The position numbers and the translations under genes are program-made. Below, in pieces: positions 20,372 to 28,613 of a stretch of DNA of 39,508 nucleotides (within the stretch, counting starts at the first letter, position 1; each line of letters begins with the position of its first letter). Source of the DNA: a virus; the IMG/VR virus record IMGVR_UViG_3300020205_000271, positions 1-39,508 of that record; one strand, 5' to 3'. The notes under the pieces were generated by a model. The model saw only the letters and a program-made list of their open reading frames with translations, was not told the DNA's origin and ran no database searches.

Positions 20372-22234
20372 TTAGAGAACGCCCATTACGGCATTGATGC
20401 TTGTTTCGTCTGATAAACTTAATGTTACTGTTCCTGATGTTCCACCACCTGCAAGACCATTACCTGCAGTTACGCCAGTAATGTCTCCTGGATTAGGTGC
20501 AGCCCATTCAAGCCCTGTTGCTGTTGCGCTATTAACACTAAGAACATATCCATTAGTTGAGGCTACTGTAAGAGCAGAAGGGGTAGATGCACCACTTGCT
20601 GAAATTAAAGAACCCTTAGCGGTAAGGATTGATTTGTCAATAAAGTTAGATGTGTCAGGTGCTACTAAGTCCCAGGCTGCGCCATCGTAGACTTTCATTG
20701 CGCCAACAACTGAGTTAAAGTAAAGCGCTCCAGTAAGAAGAGCCCCACCGTCATTATCTAGTGTTGGGTCAGTTGTTTTAGAACCTAGGTAGCGGTCATC
20801 AAACTGGTCGTAAGATGCTGCTGCACTTGTAGCCGATGTCAGGGCAGAACTTGCACTAGTAGATGCAGAAGATGCACTAGTTGCTGCTGCCGTGGCAGAT
20901 GTACTTGCACTGTTAGCAGAAGTTAATGCTGATGATGCTGAAGTACTTGCACTATTAGCAGATGTTAAAGCAGAACTTGCGCTAGTTGCTGCGTTAGTTT
21001 GTGATGTAGAAGCGGAAGTTGCAGATGTCAATGCGCTTGCAGCACTTGTAGATGCAGATGCTGCGCTAGTCGATGCTGCTGCAGCGTCTCCTACAATACT
21101 TGCTGCACTTGCTGCAGCACTAGATGCTGATGTGGCTGCAGCCGTTGCTGATGCACTAGCAGATGTAGCGCTTGTGGCTGCTGCACTTGCAGAGTTAGAT
21201 GCAGTAGTTGCATACCCTGCAATTGTTGCTACGGAAGCCGCTGCAGTTGTGGCACTGGCTGCTGCGCTTGTAGCGCTTGTAGCAGCACTAGTTGCCGATG
21301 TTGCTGCGGCTGTTGCGCTTGTTCCTGCGCTAGTTGCACTAGTTGCTGCTGCTGTAGCGGAGTTTGCTGCTGAAGTAGCAGATGTTGCTGCTGCTGTTGC
21401 TGAACTTGCTGAGGCTGTAGCAGAAGAAGAAGATGCTATCGCTGATGTTTCAGAACTACCAGCAGAAGTAGCAGCAGATGCAGCACTAGTAGCAGCCGAT
21501 GCTGCTGAGGTGGCTGCTGAGGTGGCAGAACCTAAAATACTATCTACGTAATCCTTAGGTGTAGCAGATGATGCTGACATACCTGCTGAAGATAAACCAG
21601 TAATAACTGGTGAGCCTGAGATAGTCGGGCTAGTTAAAGTTTTGTTTGTTAAAGTCTGTACCGCAGTAGCAACTACTATAGTTCCTGTTGTATTAGGCAT
21701 AGTCAGCGTGTTGTCCTGTGTAGGGTCAACTACTGTAAGGGTAGTTTCATAGGCATCAGCAGTTGCACCTTCAAAGACAATACTTGCATCTACGCCTGCA
21801 CCTGAAATGCTAGGGTTGGTGATTGTAGGGCTGGTAAGAGTCTTGTTAGTCAGGGTCTGAGTATCTGTAGTACCTACTACAGCACCTGCAACACCGTGTA
21901 CACCTGTGCTAGATTCAATATGAACGTTAGCCTCACGGTAGTCACGACCAATTGCCATGTGACGAACTACTGCGCCAGCAGAGTGAGCCTGTGCAGATGA
22001 GCCATCAATGGCACGGGTTATTGTAAAGGTATTAGTCGATACCGCCGTGGCATCTACAATTTCTTCAAGTGCTGTATCTGGGTCAACTACGATAGTAAAG
22101 GTTGTTCCAGCGGGGATGGTTACACCACCAAGGAGTCCAGTACCAGACTGGACAACCATTGTTGATGCACCAGCCGTAACCGCACTTGTCAGCGTTGTCT
22201 GCTGTGAGCGAGAGGAGTAATTGCGTGTTGTCAT
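20372..22234 (-). CDS. Long tail fibre with an Ala/Ser/Thr coiled-coil repeat
   Basis: 620 residues. The N-terminal region (1-115) is beta-rich and probably attaches to the virion. Residues 125-225 contain two copies of a QTLTNKTLTSPTI repeat typical of phage fibres. Residues about 233-473 are a near-uniform Ala/Ser/Thr repeat (ATSAASAATSA type, about 7-residue period) like the stalk of lambda Stf-type side fibres. The C-terminal 140 residues form a globular tip (YFNSVVGAMKVYDGAAWDLV and GDITGVTAGNGLAGGG). It should project from the tail and bind host surface structures. The repeat makes large antisense ORFs in this region that are not genes. Confidence 0.8.
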   Translation of the reverse strand: MTTRNYSSRSQQTTLTSAVTAGASTMVVQSGTGLLGGVTIPAGTTFTIVVDPDTALEEIVDATAVSTNTFTITRAIDGSSAQAHSAGAVVRHMAIGRDYREANVHIESSTGVHGVAGAVVGTTDTQTLTNKTLTSPTITNPSISGAGVDASIVFEGATADAYETTLTVVDPTQDNTLTMPNTTGTIVVATAVQTLTNKTLTSPTISGSPVITGLSSAGMSASSATPKDYVDSILGSATSAATSAASAATSAASAATSAGSSETSAIASSSSATASASSATAAATSATSAANSATAAATSATSAGTSATAAATSATSAATSATSAAASATTAAASVATIAGYATTASNSASAAATSATSASASATAAATSASSAAASAASIVGDAAAASTSAASASTSAASALTSATSASTSQTNAATSASSALTSANSASTSASSALTSANSASTSATAAATSASSASTSASSALTSATSAAASYDQFDDRYLGSKTTDPTLDNDGGALLTGALYFNSVVGAMKVYDGAAWDLVAPDTSNFIDKSILTAKGSLISASGASTPSALTVASTNGYVLSVNSATATGLEWAAPNPGDITGVTAGNGLAGGGTSGTVTLSLSDETSINAVMGVL

Positions 22235-22242
22235 TTATATTC

Positions 22243-23160
22243 CTATCGAGTATAATGAATTCGTGGCGGATATTGATTTTGCTGTGTACTGACTTCTTCG
22301 TTCATACGTTGTGAGTAAAGAGCAAAGAGTTGCTTTGTAGCTGAGGCACTTGCACCGTAAGGGCGCTTGCCATCTGTTTCGTCCGCCTGTGGGCTAATCT
22401 GACCTGCACGTGCTGGGTCAAGGTAAGCCAATAATCTGTATGATGCACCTAAGATTGCAATGTCTCTTGCTGACTCAGGATATCCTGTTACTGTTGTAAA
22501 TACATCTGTGCTATTTTCCATAGCAGTAGGTGGTGTGGCATACATCACTTTTACTGTACGTCCTGGAGTAATGAAGTCGTAGATAGATACAGTCTGTGAG
22601 TTAGCACCCCAAGTAGTAACATCTGCGAATGGGTCGAAGTCCCAGCGACGAACACGAATCCACTCCTTAGAAGGACCTGTATCTTGCCATGACATTGTAA
22701 GAATGTTTTCAATGTTTAGGTTTTCAAACTCATAAGTATTGATTGCTGCATTGAATGTAAAGGTAGTCTGCTTGACAGAAAGTAGACTTGCACCCATTGC
22801 TCGAATAGTGTCGTTGATTGCTTTCTTAATTACATACCGTGGGAAGATAGGTGAGATAGTAACCTTCGCATCAGCAGCATGTGTGGCAGCGCCTGTGCCT
22901 AGATATCCACGGCCATAAGGGGATACTGTTGCTGTGTTACCAACACGGTCAAAGGAGTCGACCCACATAAGTTCTTCATCAACTTCAAGGATTCCCTTAC
23001 CTACGTTGCTTGTGTCTCCAAGAGATAGGATTGTAGGAGCAGTGCTTGGTGATGTGAGCGTAGTCACAGCAGTTCTGAGATAGGTAGAACGGTCCTGTTG
23101 GTAGGTGTAACCTGAAAGGTTGATGAGAACTTCATCAATCATTTGTGCTAGTGTTGTCAT
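22243..23160 (-). CDS. Head-tail connector/neck-type structural protein
   Basis: 305 residues. The N-terminal region resembles phage structural proteins (MIDEVLINLSGYTYQQDRSTYL, VDEELMWVDSFDRVGNTATVSPYGRGYLGT); the second half is mixed alpha/beta (YPESARDIAILGASYRLLAYLD). The position between the capsid group and the fibres fits a tail-tube-A-like or neck protein in a short-tailed virion. Domain assignment is uncertain. It overlaps the upstream gene by 4 nt. Confidence 0.55.
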   Translation of the reverse strand: MTTLAQMIDEVLINLSGYTYQQDRSTYLRTAVTTLTSPSTAPTILSLGDTSNVGKGILEVDEELMWVDSFDRVGNTATVSPYGRGYLGTGAATHAADAKVTISPIFPRYVIKKAINDTIRAMGASLLSVKQTTFTFNAAINTYEFENLNIENILTMSWQDTGPSKEWIRVRRWDFDPFADVTTWGANSQTVSIYDFITPGRTVKVMYATPPTAMENSTDVFTTVTGYPESARDIAILGASYRLLAYLDPARAGQISPQADETDGKRPYGASASATKQLFALYSQRMNEEVSTQQNQYPPRIHYTR

Positions 23161-23432
23161 AGGTCTATGCTCCTTAATGCAACAACGGCTGATAGTCCAG
23201 TAGTTCCCGCTAGTTCGTTACAGATAGCGTTAAGCATCTTGTAGTTGTTAGGCTGACGATTTGCTGAAGCCTTAATATTCAGTGCTGCAATAATACCTAA
23301 GCCACTAGTGTCAGCATAGTTGTTAGCTGCACCCTGCTCAGATTGATATGCATCTGGTGTGGGATATGTTCCACCGTTTGCAAGACGATTCAACTCATCA
23401 GCAAATGTGCTACCTGCTACTCCTGTTGCCAT
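23157..23432 (-). CDS. Hypothetical 91-residue virion-region protein
   Basis: Ala/Asn-rich helical protein (FADELNRLANGGTYPTP, IIAALNIKASANRQPNNYKMLNAICNELAG). No family is recognised. Tight packing (overlaps of 1 and 4 nt with neighbours) supports expression with the head and neck genes. Confidence 0.6.
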   Translation of the reverse strand: MATGVAGSTFADELNRLANGGTYPTPDAYQSEQGAANNYADTSGLGIIAALNIKASANRQPNNYKMLNAICNELAGTTGLSAVVALRSIDL

Positions 23433-23668
23433 TATCTAAACCTCGCAGCCTTCTTCGCTATTGACTTTGGTTGTTTCACAAACTGCTTACCCTTGGCATT
23501 GCCTGCGGCTTTAGCCTTATTAGTAGCAGCTTTCTCTGCTGGGCTTAATGCAGCCCATGCCTTCTCAGGCAAATATCTTTTCTTACCCTTCGATGGTGTA
23601 CCATCAGAAGTCTTCCACTTTTCTTTAGTCCACTTCTTGAGGGACTTCTGAGATTTAGCAAGTGCCAT
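23432..23668 (-). CDS. Lys-rich conserved small protein (SLKKWTKEKW type)
   Basis: 78 residues, very basic. The pattern SLKKWTKEKWKTSDGTPS followed by KRYLPEKAWAALSPAEKAATN and GKQFVKQPKSIAKK recurs in many phages and some large viruses as a domain of unknown function. It is one of six consecutive small basic proteins between the capsid and neck genes, likely packaged or DNA-associated. Stop and start codons overlap by one base with both neighbours. Confidence 0.72.
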   Translation of the reverse strand: MALAKSQKSLKKWTKEKWKTSDGTPSKGKKRYLPEKAWAALSPAEKAATNKAKAAGNAKGKQFVKQPKSIAKKAARFR

Positions 23669-23856
23669 TACTTGTAACCTCCGCCTGCCTTCTTGTATTC
23701 TACGGCAAGTAGTTGTGCTTTACGTGCTGACCATTCGCCAGGGTCTCCGCCCTTTGCACCAGCCTTAATCTTCTTAAACAACGAGGCACGCATAGCGGGC
23801 TTAGTGTAGTTACCAGCAGCATTGACCTTAGACTTAGTCTTCTTCTTTGCTACCAT
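23668..23856 (-). CDS. Lys-rich conserved small protein (GGxPGEWSARKAQ type)
   Basis: 62 residues, basic. GGDPGEWSARKAQLLAVEYKK near the C-terminus is a motif shared by small phage and virus proteins of unknown function. The N-terminus (MVAKKKTKSKVNAAG) is flexible and Lys-rich. Overlaps both neighbours (7 nt and 1 nt). Probably a nucleic-acid-associated virion or assembly protein. Confidence 0.72.
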   Translation of the reverse strand: MVAKKKTKSKVNAAGNYTKPAMRASLFKKIKAGAKGGDPGEWSARKAQLLAVEYKKAGGGYK

Positions 23857-24107
23857 TTAACTTTGTCCGCCCAGTATGCTGCACTCATCTTACCCTTTGC
23901 AATGTTCTTAGCATGACGAGCCTTGAATGACTTCTGTCGTGCTGTAGGTTGCCTATCACCAGTCACGCCCTGCTGACCAAAGCGAATAGTTTTGACCTTG
24001 TCTCCTTCTTTAGCCACAACAACGTGTGACTTCTTTGGGTGACTTGGTGTACGCTTAGGCTTGTTAAAGCCTGATACTCCTGCTCGCTTTAGTCTTGGGT
24101 CTGACAT
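23850..24107 (-). CDS. Basic conserved small protein (RLKRAGVSGFNKPKRTP type)
   Basis: 85 residues. RLKRAGVSGFNKPKRTPSHP, SHVVVAKEGDKVKTIRFGQQG and KSFKARHAKNIAKGKMSAAYW identify a domain recurring in phages with no assigned function. Very basic with a compact beta core. Part of the same small-protein string; the companion gene at 24116 shares its SQVVVTTGQGSTIKMGD-like segment, suggesting duplication. Confidence 0.72.
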   Translation of the reverse strand: MSDPRLKRAGVSGFNKPKRTPSHPKKSHVVVAKEGDKVKTIRFGQQGVTGDRQPTARQKSFKARHAKNIAKGKMSAAYWADKVKW

Positions 24108-24115
24108 TTCAATTC

Positions 24116-24337
24116 CTATCGATTCTTGTTTTGTGCTACAATTTTACGCAATATAGCATCGTACTCAGCGCTAGTGTATTCTTTAATTACACCAATGCGA
24201 GTCTTCGCTGTAGGTGTAGGAGATTTCTTTCCTAGGTCACCCATCTTGATTGTAGAACCTTGGCCAGTTGTAACAACAACTTGAGACTTCTTAGTAGCCT
24301 GTGGGCTAGGGGAAGCCTTTGGTTTTGGAGAAGCCAT
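24116..24337 (-). CDS. Hypothetical basic 73-residue protein
   Basis: A Pro/Lys/Ser-rich N-terminus (MASPKPKASPSPQATKK) precedes a short beta segment SQVVVTTGQGSTIKMGDLG that resembles the matching region of the next gene (SHVVVAKEGDKVKTIRFGQQG). A C-terminal helix follows (TSAEYDAILRKIVAQNK). The ATG at 24337 overlaps the previous stop as TAATG. Confidence 0.65.
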   Translation of the reverse strand: MASPKPKASPSPQATKKSQVVVTTGQGSTIKMGDLGKKSPTPTAKTRIGVIKEYTSAEYDAILRKIVAQNKNR

Positions 24338-24477
24338 TACTTCTTCTTGCCCATCTTCTTCATGACAGTCTTTTTAATAGCCTTCTTCATTGGCTTGCCT
24401 GTTTTCTTGGCCTCAGCCTTAGCCATTGCCATACCTTTTGCTGTGTAAGCGAATTCTTTCATTCCTACTTTTGGCAT
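24337..24477 (-). CDS. 46-residue Lys-rich peptide
   Basis: Begins MPKVGMKEFAYTAKG and ends MKKMGKKK, an extremely basic amphipathic helix (KKTGKPMKKAIKKTVMKK). It is coupled at both ends through TAATG overlaps. With its neighbour at 24477-24617 it looks like a duplicated polybasic peptide, suited to DNA compaction in the capsid or membrane activity. Confidence 0.65.
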   Translation of the reverse strand: MPKVGMKEFAYTAKGMAMAKAEAKKTGKPMKKAIKKTVMKKMGKKK

Positions 24478-24617
24478 TACTTCTTCTTCGCAATCTTCTT
24501 GGCTGTCTTCTTTGCTGTCTTCTTCATGGCCTTCTTACCCATAGAAAGTTCCATCATCTTTTCTTTCTTGGATTCCATCTTTTCAGCCATCTTGTATGCT
24601 TTGTTCTTCATCATCAT
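24477..24617 (-). CDS. 46-residue Lys/Met-rich peptide
   Basis: Starts MMMKNKAYKMAEKME; almost half of the residues are Lys and there is much Met and Ala (AMKKTAKKTAKKIAKKK). Three consecutive ATGs are present; the first (24617) overlaps the previous stop as ATGA and is preferred. It resembles histone H1 tails or phage DNA-condensing proteins. Probably produced with the capsid genes. Confidence 0.65.
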   Translation of the reverse strand: MMMKNKAYKMAEKMESKKEKMMELSMGKKAMKKTAKKTAKKIAKKK

Positions 24618-25060
24618 GCTTGTCCTATCTCTTTCATTACCGCTGCGGTTGATTGATTTATGTGCTTTGCATCAGGCATTGAATTAGCATTGTATGGCTT
24701 ATTCAATACTTCGGAGGCGCGTTCTGCCTCACGAATCTTCTCCATCGAAGTTCCACCAGGTTTGATTCCCTGTGCCTTCGCATTAGCGTATGCAGATAGT
24801 TCACTTTCGAAACGCTTACGTGGAGCATTTCGCTGACTGTTAGCATCGCCAGTATTCATCTGAAGTCCTCTGGCCTTACAGCCAAAGCAATCAGGTCCAC
24901 ACGTAGTGTGGTCTATAAAGATATCGTTCTCATCAGGGAATGGTTCAGTTGATGTAGCGTCACAATACACACACCCATATAATGCTGAGTATGGAATCAT
25001 GTCTCCGTCAACTAGTTTGTATGCCCATTCAAGAACTTTGCTTGCGTGTTCGTGTCCCAT
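24614..25060 (-). CDS. 148-residue protein with a Cys/His zinc cluster
   Basis: Residues 30-63 hold CVYC, a spaced His and CGPDCFGC, which could bind one or two zinc ions, followed by KARGLQMNTGDA. The C-terminal half is helical and charged. The arrangement recalls HNH/treble-clef modules but the HNH catalytic residues are not evident. It lies in the head gene group just after the capsid protein's downstream neighbour. Role unknown. Confidence 0.6.
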   Translation of the reverse strand: MGHEHASKVLEWAYKLVDGDMIPYSALYGCVYCDATSTEPFPDENDIFIDHTTCGPDCFGCKARGLQMNTGDANSQRNAPRKRFESELSAYANAKAQGIKPGGTSMEKIREAERASEVLNKPYNANSMPDAKHINQSTAAVMKEIGQA

Positions 25061-25067
25061 ATGTCCC

Positions 25068-25337
25068 TTATACTGCTGTAAAGTTTGCTTCCGTTACCCC
25101 AACGCCACCAGCAATAAGTGCTGCCTTTGTTATGTCATCTACAGTGTACTTGCTACCACCAAGATATACTTCTTGGTAAGTATCTAAGTCACCATCGTAT
25201 GGATAACGAACCTGACGGTAAGTCCCATTAACTCTGATGATACTAATTCCACGTGTTAATTTGTAGAATGTAAAGAGTCGCTGAACTCCTTCAAATCCTT
25301 CGTCGACAGTTGGTGTCTTGAAGATGTAATCTGCCAT
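25068..25337 (-). CDS. Small head-associated protein
   Basis: 89 residues, beta-rich (YIFKTPTVDEGFEGVQRLFTFYKL, ISIIRVNGTYRQVRYPYDGD, YQEVYLGGSKYTVDD). It directly follows the capsid gene after a stem-loop and has a strong GGAGGAG ribosome site, implying high expression, as for a capsid decoration or head-completion protein. No family is recognised. Confidence 0.6.
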   Translation of the reverse strand: MADYIFKTPTVDEGFEGVQRLFTFYKLTRGISIIRVNGTYRQVRYPYDGDLDTYQEVYLGGSKYTVDDITKAALIAGGVGVTEANFTAV

Positions 25338-25366
25338 GACTCCTCCTTTAGTGGACTCACCACAAG

Positions 25367-25384
25367 GCTAGGTTGCCCTAGCCC
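25367..25384 (-). terminator. Perfect stem-loop after the capsid gene
   Basis: GGCTAGG (25367-25373) pairs perfectly with CCTAGCC (25378-25384). On the minus strand the loop is GCAA, a stable GNRA tetraloop. No T-run follows, so it more likely stabilises or processes the capsid mRNA than ends it. Confidence 0.5.
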
Positions 25385-25400
25385 TGCAGTCAATTAACTA

Positions 25401-26603
25401 CTAGAGAGCAGCGATTGATGAACCTGATGTGATTCGGTATAGAGCCTCATCGCGGTAGACTGAGAAGCCAAGTACGCCGTACCAACCCATTGGGCGGAAA
25501 CGCATCAACTTATCAGTTACGTTACCGATAACTACGTGTGGCTCTTCAGCTACGGCTTCTGCCATTGCTTGTGAACCTGCAACGATTGTATCGAAAACTT
25601 CTGTTACTGGGGTTACTGTAACAACTGTTGTTGCTGTAACTGCAGCAGTGTTTGCTGTGTCAACAGTAAATGTTGTTGTTGAACCTGATGTTGCAATTGC
25701 AGTAATCTTAGCACCTGAAGCGATACCTGTTCCTGCAATCTTATCGCCAACCTCAGCGCGAGAAGCAATAACTGCAGATGAAGCAACGCCGAATGTGAAT
25801 GCGGCTGAAACTCCTGCAACTGTTACTGCTGTTGTTGCCAATGCTGTCTGGTCTGCACCTGACTTAGCAGAGTACAAACGTGGTGACTCTACGAAGAACG
25901 CACCTTCGTACTCACCGATTTCTCCTGCCCAAATCTTGCTTGCTTCTGAAGCAGATTGTGACTGAGGGTAGCGCCATCCAAGGTCGCCTGTCTCTGCACG
26001 AAGGTCGTGTGAAACTTCTGGGTGAATACCAACCCAGTATGCATTTCCGCGACGGCCCTTAGCCTTATTAGTACGCAACTTTGATACAGCCTTACGGATG
26101 TCTGCTGAGTCTAGTGTGTCCGCAGCATCTACAGTAGCAACTGATGTTGCATTACCTGCGTAGATGTTGTTTGAGCCTGAGCGTAGTGTTGTCATTGCAA
26201 CCTTGTCGATTGAATCTGCAAGGTTGTATGCAATAATGTTAGCGATTGCTGGGTCTACATCTGCTAGAGAGAATAGTTCCAACGCACGTGTTACAAGTAC
26301 AGCGTTACCGTACTCGTTAAGTGTTACAGTAACAGATGTTGGTGTTGACAATGCTACTGCATCTGGGTCAACTGTCTCTGTTAGTGTTGATGTCTTTGCA
26401 TCTAGGTCAACGTACTTCTGTAGAACTACAGTTGAACCTGGGATTGCTTGCTTTGCTGGACGCTTATCTGCTACAGAACGAATTAGGGGTTCTGAACGGA
26501 GAGCGAACTCGAGAAGGCGGTCGTATGCCTTCTGTACGAGACCAGCACCGCCAACTGTACCACCGAGCGAACCGCTCGTGGTATCTGTATATGCGTTTGC
26601 CAT
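25401..26603 (-). CDS. Major capsid protein, N4-gp56-like, with an inserted domain
   Basis: 400 residues. The N-terminal half (YDRLLEFALRSEPLIRSVADKR, GSTVVLQKYVDLDAK, NAVLVTRALELFSLADVDPAI and LADSIDKVAMTTLRSG) matches the HK97-fold N4-gp56 family. The C-terminal segment (AMAEAVAEEPHVVIGNVTDKLMRFRPMGWYGVLGF) returns to that fold. Between them, residues about 255-335 are an Ala/Thr/Val-rich beta insertion (SAAFTFGVASSAVIASRAEVGD, TSGSTTTFTVDTANTAAVT) like a surface-exposed Ig-type domain. GGAGA precedes the ATG. The scaffold lies immediately upstream and a stem-loop immediately downstream. It forms the icosahedral shell. Confidence 0.88.
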   Translation of the reverse strand: MANAYTDTTSGSLGGTVGGAGLVQKAYDRLLEFALRSEPLIRSVADKRPAKQAIPGSTVVLQKYVDLDAKTSTLTETVDPDAVALSTPTSVTVTLNEYGNAVLVTRALELFSLADVDPAIANIIAYNLADSIDKVAMTTLRSGSNNIYAGNATSVATVDAADTLDSADIRKAVSKLRTNKAKGRRGNAYWVGIHPEVSHDLRAETGDLGWRYPQSQSASEASKIWAGEIGEYEGAFFVESPRLYSAKSGADQTALATTAVTVAGVSAAFTFGVASSAVIASRAEVGDKIAGTGIASGAKITAIATSGSTTTFTVDTANTAAVTATTVVTVTPVTEVFDTIVAGSQAMAEAVAEEPHVVIGNVTDKLMRFRPMGWYGVLGFSVYRDEALYRITSGSSIAAL

Positions 26604-26635
26604 TTTTTTTAGTCTCCTTGACTATGAACGATTGA

Positions 26636-27109
26636 TTATTGTTGACTCTGCATCAGGGTGATTAACTCTTCCATAGAACTTGCATTGTCCATGCGCTGTT
26701 CTAGGTCCTGTGCTCGGTCTGGTGTAACGGCACCCTGGGTCATGACGTCTTGCTGACGCAATGTCGCAAGATTTTGTTCGTCACGCTTCTGTGATACCTC
26801 TATACCAAACAGGTCAGCGTTATCATCAAGCCAGTTCGATACTGACTCTTCTGAAAATTCGCCATCTAAATCCTTGAGGATTAGACGTGCTGCCTTCTGG
26901 TTTACACCCTTCTTTTCTAAGATTGATTTGACGGTTGACTCACGCTGCGACTTGGTAAATCCCTCAAGTTGCTCAGTGAGTTCCTTAATACGCTTTTCAT
27001 CTGCACGCTTGGCTTTACGTAACTTTTTAAGTAAGTCACTGCCGTCCATTTGTGTGTCTGTGTCGGTATCTTGGTCTTCGTCTTCTTCATCCCAGTAGTT
27101 GTTGCTCAT
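26636..27109 (-). CDS. Scaffolding protein
   Basis: 157 residues, acidic and helical with a coiled-coil segment (about 25-60, LLKKLRKAKRADEKRIKELTEQL), an acidic Asp-rich N-terminus (WDEEDEDQDTDTDTQ) and a Gln/Met-rich end. It lies just upstream of the capsid gene. This composition and position are typical of assembly scaffolds that guide procapsid formation and leave before or during packaging. No protease domain is fused. Confidence 0.8.
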   Translation of the reverse strand: MSNNYWDEEDEDQDTDTDTQMDGSDLLKKLRKAKRADEKRIKELTEQLEGFTKSQRESTVKSILEKKGVNQKAARLILKDLDGEFSEESVSNWLDDNADLFGIEVSQKRDEQNLATLRQQDVMTQGAVTPDRAQDLEQRMDNASSMEELITLMQSQQ

Positions 27110-27227
27110 AGCAACCCACCCTTCTATTCGTTGTTAGTTCGCAAGCCTCAGTATCTAGTCGGGGAACTAGGCTGGCTCTTGCTCTCGGTCTATTACTCTG
27201 ACGGGGCCGATAGGTCCGTTCAGGATT

Positions 27228-28613
27228 CTAATATTGTCCTACGTTTGATGTAGTAAGACTTGTTTTATTTGTGCCTGATGCACCACTAAAGGATGCAATC
27301 TCACGTTGTGTCAGTTTCTGACGCTTGCGTTGGGCAGATGCAAGGCTATTGAATACCTCTTGCTCAGCTTCTGTCTGGCCGTAGCCATCAAGAGTTGTGC
27401 CATAGATATCAGATAGTTTCTCAGCAGTAGGAAGAATATCTGCAATAGTTGCATAACCCTTCTGTGCTTCTGCTTGTGTAACACCCTGTGCTGCTAGTTG
27501 CTCGGCAACGGATACACCAGCCTTGAGTCCTTGACGTCCTGCTGCCACACCAATTTCAGATGCTGCTACTTGACGTTCAATCTTCTGGAACTGCTGATTA
27601 GGGTCTAGTACATAAGCCACTAGGTCTGCTTGTCCAATGCCATAGTAGTCACGTAGTTGCTGTGAGATAGCAGGGTCAGCATTCTGTACACGCTGTACTG
27701 CTGTAACTACACGGTTAGAAAGTTCTGCTGCAGAGACGTCGTTAGCAATGAACTGAGATACATAGTCATCAGTATCAAACTGCTTGAGTCCGTATGCACG
27801 GAGTACTTGACGGTATCCATCTTCAACGTTAAGGTACTCACCAGGGTTAAGAACTGCAAGGCCTTTAGCGATACGAGCCTGGTTAGCCTTAAAGCGAGTC
27901 TTGTATTCCTCAGTCTCCTGTAGACCTAGTGTAATTGTGGCTTCTGTTGCACCATCAACTGCTAGTTCTTTAATCTTATTAACAAGGCTACCTAGACCAT
28001 AGCGCTGGAAGCGCTCAGTAAGAACTTCAATAGCATTCCTACGTGTAGTCTCTGCTGCTGCCTTCTTCTCTGCTGCAGCTAGTGCTGCTGTACTATTGTT
28101 GGCTGAGGTTAAACTAGCAATTTGAGATTGCAAAGAATTGATGAGTGCCAATACTGCTGGGTCGGTCACGTTGTTAACAACAGTCTGTGGTGGTACATAT
28201 GTTGATGTCACTACTGGCGTAGGTGTAGGTGCTGCTTTCTTTACAGTTGTAACTTTGCCAGTTACTGGGTCAACAGTAGATGTGACTCCAGTAGCATTCT
28301 CATTAATTATCTTTGCAGTATTAGTAGCGTTCTCAAAAGCTGCCAACTGTGCAGATGTCTTACCAGTTGAGCCAACCTTTACGGTATAGTAACGTGGGTC
28401 ATCTTCACCTACTGGTCCACTTAAAACTTCACTTACGGTAGCAGCGCTGACGCTTACTGGTACACCTAAAGCAATCTTCTCTGCATCAGTTAGTGGCTGA
28501 CCTGCTCCTAGTTTTCTAACAGCTGCTTGCATTTGTGCTGGAGTTAGTGTTGGGTTGTTAGGTACAGCTTCTCCACCACCATCAGTCATCATAGCATTTG
28601 GATTGTATCTCAT
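27228..28613 (-). CDS. Large putative virion/ejection protein (461 residues)
   Basis: Starts MRYNPNAMMTDGG from the ATG at 28613, whose A is the last base of the previous stop (TAATG). It has a flexible Thr/Val/Pro-rich N-terminal third, a coiled-coil stretch around 165-190 (LALINSLQSQIASL, AALAAAEKKAAAETT), then a folded helical core (about 195-420; FQRYGLGSLVNKIKEL, DLVAYVLDPNQQFQKIERQV, EQLAAQGVTQAEAQKGYATI). No family is assigned. Length, helicity and position with the 1536-residue protein suggest an internal virion protein. Confidence 0.6.
   Translation of the reverse strand: MRYNPNAMMTDGGGEAVPNNPTLTPAQMQAAVRKLGAGQPLTDAEKIALGVPVSVSAATVSEVLSGPVGEDDPRYYTVKVGSTGKTSAQLAAFENATNTAKIINENATGVTSTVDPVTGKVTTVKKAAPTPTPVVTSTYVPPQTVVNNVTDPAVLALINSLQSQIASLTSANNSTAALAAAEKKAAAETTRRNAIEVLTERFQRYGLGSLVNKIKELAVDGATEATITLGLQETEEYKTRFKANQARIAKGLAVLNPGEYLNVEDGYRQVLRAYGLKQFDTDDYVSQFIANDVSAAELSNRVVTAVQRVQNADPAISQQLRDYYGIGQADLVAYVLDPNQQFQKIERQVAASEIGVAAGRQGLKAGVSVAEQLAAQGVTQAEAQKGYATIADILPTAEKLSDIYGTTLDGYGQTEAEQEVFNSLASAQRKRQKLTQREIASFSGASGTNKTSLTTSNVGQY

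Noticed and set aside
20820-21540. Short tandem-like DNA repeats, considered as a CRISPR array or minisatellite
   Set aside because: No constant repeat with unique spacers; the pattern is a degenerate heptad-type protein repeat in the tail fibre.
20892-21551. 219-residue plus-strand ORF, Ala/Val/Asp-rich
   Set aside because: It is the complement of the Ala/Ser/Thr repeat of the fibre gene; repetitive codons remove stops on the other strand. No ribosome site or similarity.
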